DNA from: an uncultured Actinoplanes sp.
Lineage (GTDB): Bacteria > Actinomycetota > Actinomycetes > Mycobacteriales > Micromonosporaceae
DNA length: 14,921 nucleotides
Assembly (NCBI GenBank): GCA_934667465.1
Contig: CAKUMG010000047.1
Location: 1-14,921, forward strand
Direction: 5' to 3'
Numbering within the stretch: the stretch's first letter is position 1; every line of letters starts with the position of its first letter. The notes beneath the pieces are model-generated. The model was not told where the DNA came from. It worked only from the letters and a program-made list of their open reading frames with translations, and searched no databases. Below are positions 13,989 to 14,921 of the stretch, piece after piece. Both the position numbers and the translations under genes were made by a program.

Positions 13989-14921
13989 TCACTCCGGATC
14001 GGATCGGTTGAGGATGCGTACGCCCGCCGCGAACCGCAGCAGGTCGGCATCGCTGATCGTGAGCCCGCCGGTCACGGTCACCTCGAGTGTGGCCTGCCAG
14101 TCGGTCACGTCGACCGCGAGCGTGGCGCCGCCGGCGTCCCGAGTCAGCGCGGCCGCGTACCGTCCGACCTGCTCGTTCGCGCCGGTGAGCGGCCGCTGCT
14201 TGCGCAGGACCACGGTCACGGCGGCGGTGCCCTGCGGCGCGTCCGGCGTACGGAAGCTCATGGTCGAGGCAGTGACCGAGTCGGTGACCAGGCCCGCCGG
14301 GCTCAGGCCGAGCGCGAACGGCGGCAGCACCTCGATCGAGGCGGCCGTCATCGACTCGGCGATCGCGACGACCTCCTGCGGCGTGTACGTGTCGTCGGTG
14401 GCGAGCTGGATCCACCGGTCCGCGGTCTCGCGCCAGACCAGGGTGAGCCGGGCTGCCGGCTCCACGTCGACCGTCCGCAGGGTCCCGGCGTGACCGCGTA
14501 CGGTCATCGCCTGCTCCTCCGCCTCCGGTTCCTCCGCGGGTTTCCCGCGCGACACGGTGATCGTGACGTCGGCGTGTTCGCGCAGCTCGGTGGCCTCGAA
14601 GAACCCGATCGGGTTCCCGCGCTCCAGCGACGCCCGCGGTTCCCGCATGCCGTCGGTGGGCGCGATCGTGTAGGGGAAGACCGGTGCGGCCCAGCCCTCG
14701 GTCAACGTCACGGGGTTGGCGCCTGATGGCGACGGTACGGGGGACACGGGCGCGGCGGCCGGCGGCGGCGCGCCCTGATCAGGACCGGTCATCCGCACGG
14801 CGGCGAACGGGACGCCCACGGCCAGTGCCGCCGCGACGGTGGTCAGTCCGGCGGCGATCCGGCGCCTGCGGTGGCGGCGGGACCGGGCGTGCACGGTGCC
14901 CAGCAGCCCGGCGTCCGACGG
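13989..14921 (-). CDS. Membrane-anchored protein of unknown function, N-terminus beyond window edge
   Basis: The open frame continues without a stop to base 14921, so the GTG at 14894 is probably internal and the true N-terminus lies outside. The visible order is a short cytoplasmic piece (DAGLLGTVHARSRRHRRRR), one membrane segment (IAAGLTTVAAALAVGVPFAAV), a Pro/Ala/Ser-rich stalk, then an extracytoplasmic region of about 250 residues. That region seems to hold two similar halves, each beta-rich and ending in a short helix (YTPQEVVAIAESM; ISDADLLRFAAGV). The topology resembles proteins encoded after ECF sigma factors (anti-sigma-like), but no sigma gene is visible and I do not recognise the family. 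Stop at 13989; 116 bases separate it from ctaD. Confidence 0.75.
   Translation of the reverse strand, partial: PSDAGLLGTVHARSRRHRRRRIAAGLTTVAAALAVGVPFAAVRMTGPDQGAPPPAAAPVSPVPSPSGANPVTLTEGWAAPVFPYTIAPTDGMREPRASLERGNPIGFFEATELREHADVTITVSRGKPAEEPEAEEQAMTVRGHAGTLRTVDVEPAARLTLVWRETADRWIQLATDDTYTPQEVVAIAESMTAASIEVLPPFALGLSPAGLVTDSVTASTMSFRTPDAPQGTAAVTVVLRKQRPLTGANEQVGRYAAALTRDAGGATLAVDVTDWQATLEVTVTGGLTISDADLLRFAAGVRILNRSDPE

Overview
The window is very GC-rich DNA with dense, mostly leader-short genes, GTG/TTG starts, a SARP/AfsR-type regulator, secreted enzymes with Ser/Thr/Pro-rich linkers and an actinobacterial aa3-type CtaD. This points to a filamentous actinomycete. A Micromonosporaceae member such as Actinoplanes or Micromonospora fits best, but that is inference from gene content, not a search.

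Left part (1-5220): a secreted M28 metallo-aminopeptidase (minus strand, cut by the left edge) is divergent from a threonine-synthase-like PLP enzyme. Next, after a strong hairpin, comes a two-gene operon of an FAD-linked (BBE-type) oxidase and a tandem split-barrel flavin/F420-type protein that are translationally coupled. The operon runs head-on into a SARP regulator (5222-7069) with only one base between the two stop codons.

Middle part (7070-9215): this is a scruffy, decayed zone. It holds a frameshifted remnant ORF carrying a 4-copy hexamer repeat and an unrecognised 97-residue protein with a TTG start and a good ribosome binding site. It also holds a truncated aldo/keto reductase fused out of frame to the tail of an unrelated gene, and short direct repeats. 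It looks like a deletion or insertion scar.

Right part (9218-14921, all minus strand): a secreted PQQ-type sugar/sorbosone dehydrogenase, a secreted PL3 pectate lyase with an N-terminal carbohydrate-binding-like domain, a lone cytochrome c oxidase subunit I (ctaD), and a membrane-anchored protein with an apparently duplicated extracytoplasmic domain, cut by the right edge. The dehydrogenase and lyase each have a sigma70-like promoter with a LacI-family-type palindrome (core AAGCGCT) at the predicted transcription start. This suggests one sugar-responsive repressor controls both, linking pectin breakdown to periplasmic or extracellular sugar oxidation.

I see no rRNA, tRNA, CRISPR array, insertion sequence or defence locus. 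The strongest leads are the paired operators, the SARP with an altered Walker A motif beside a coupled flavoenzyme pair, and the rearranged middle zone.
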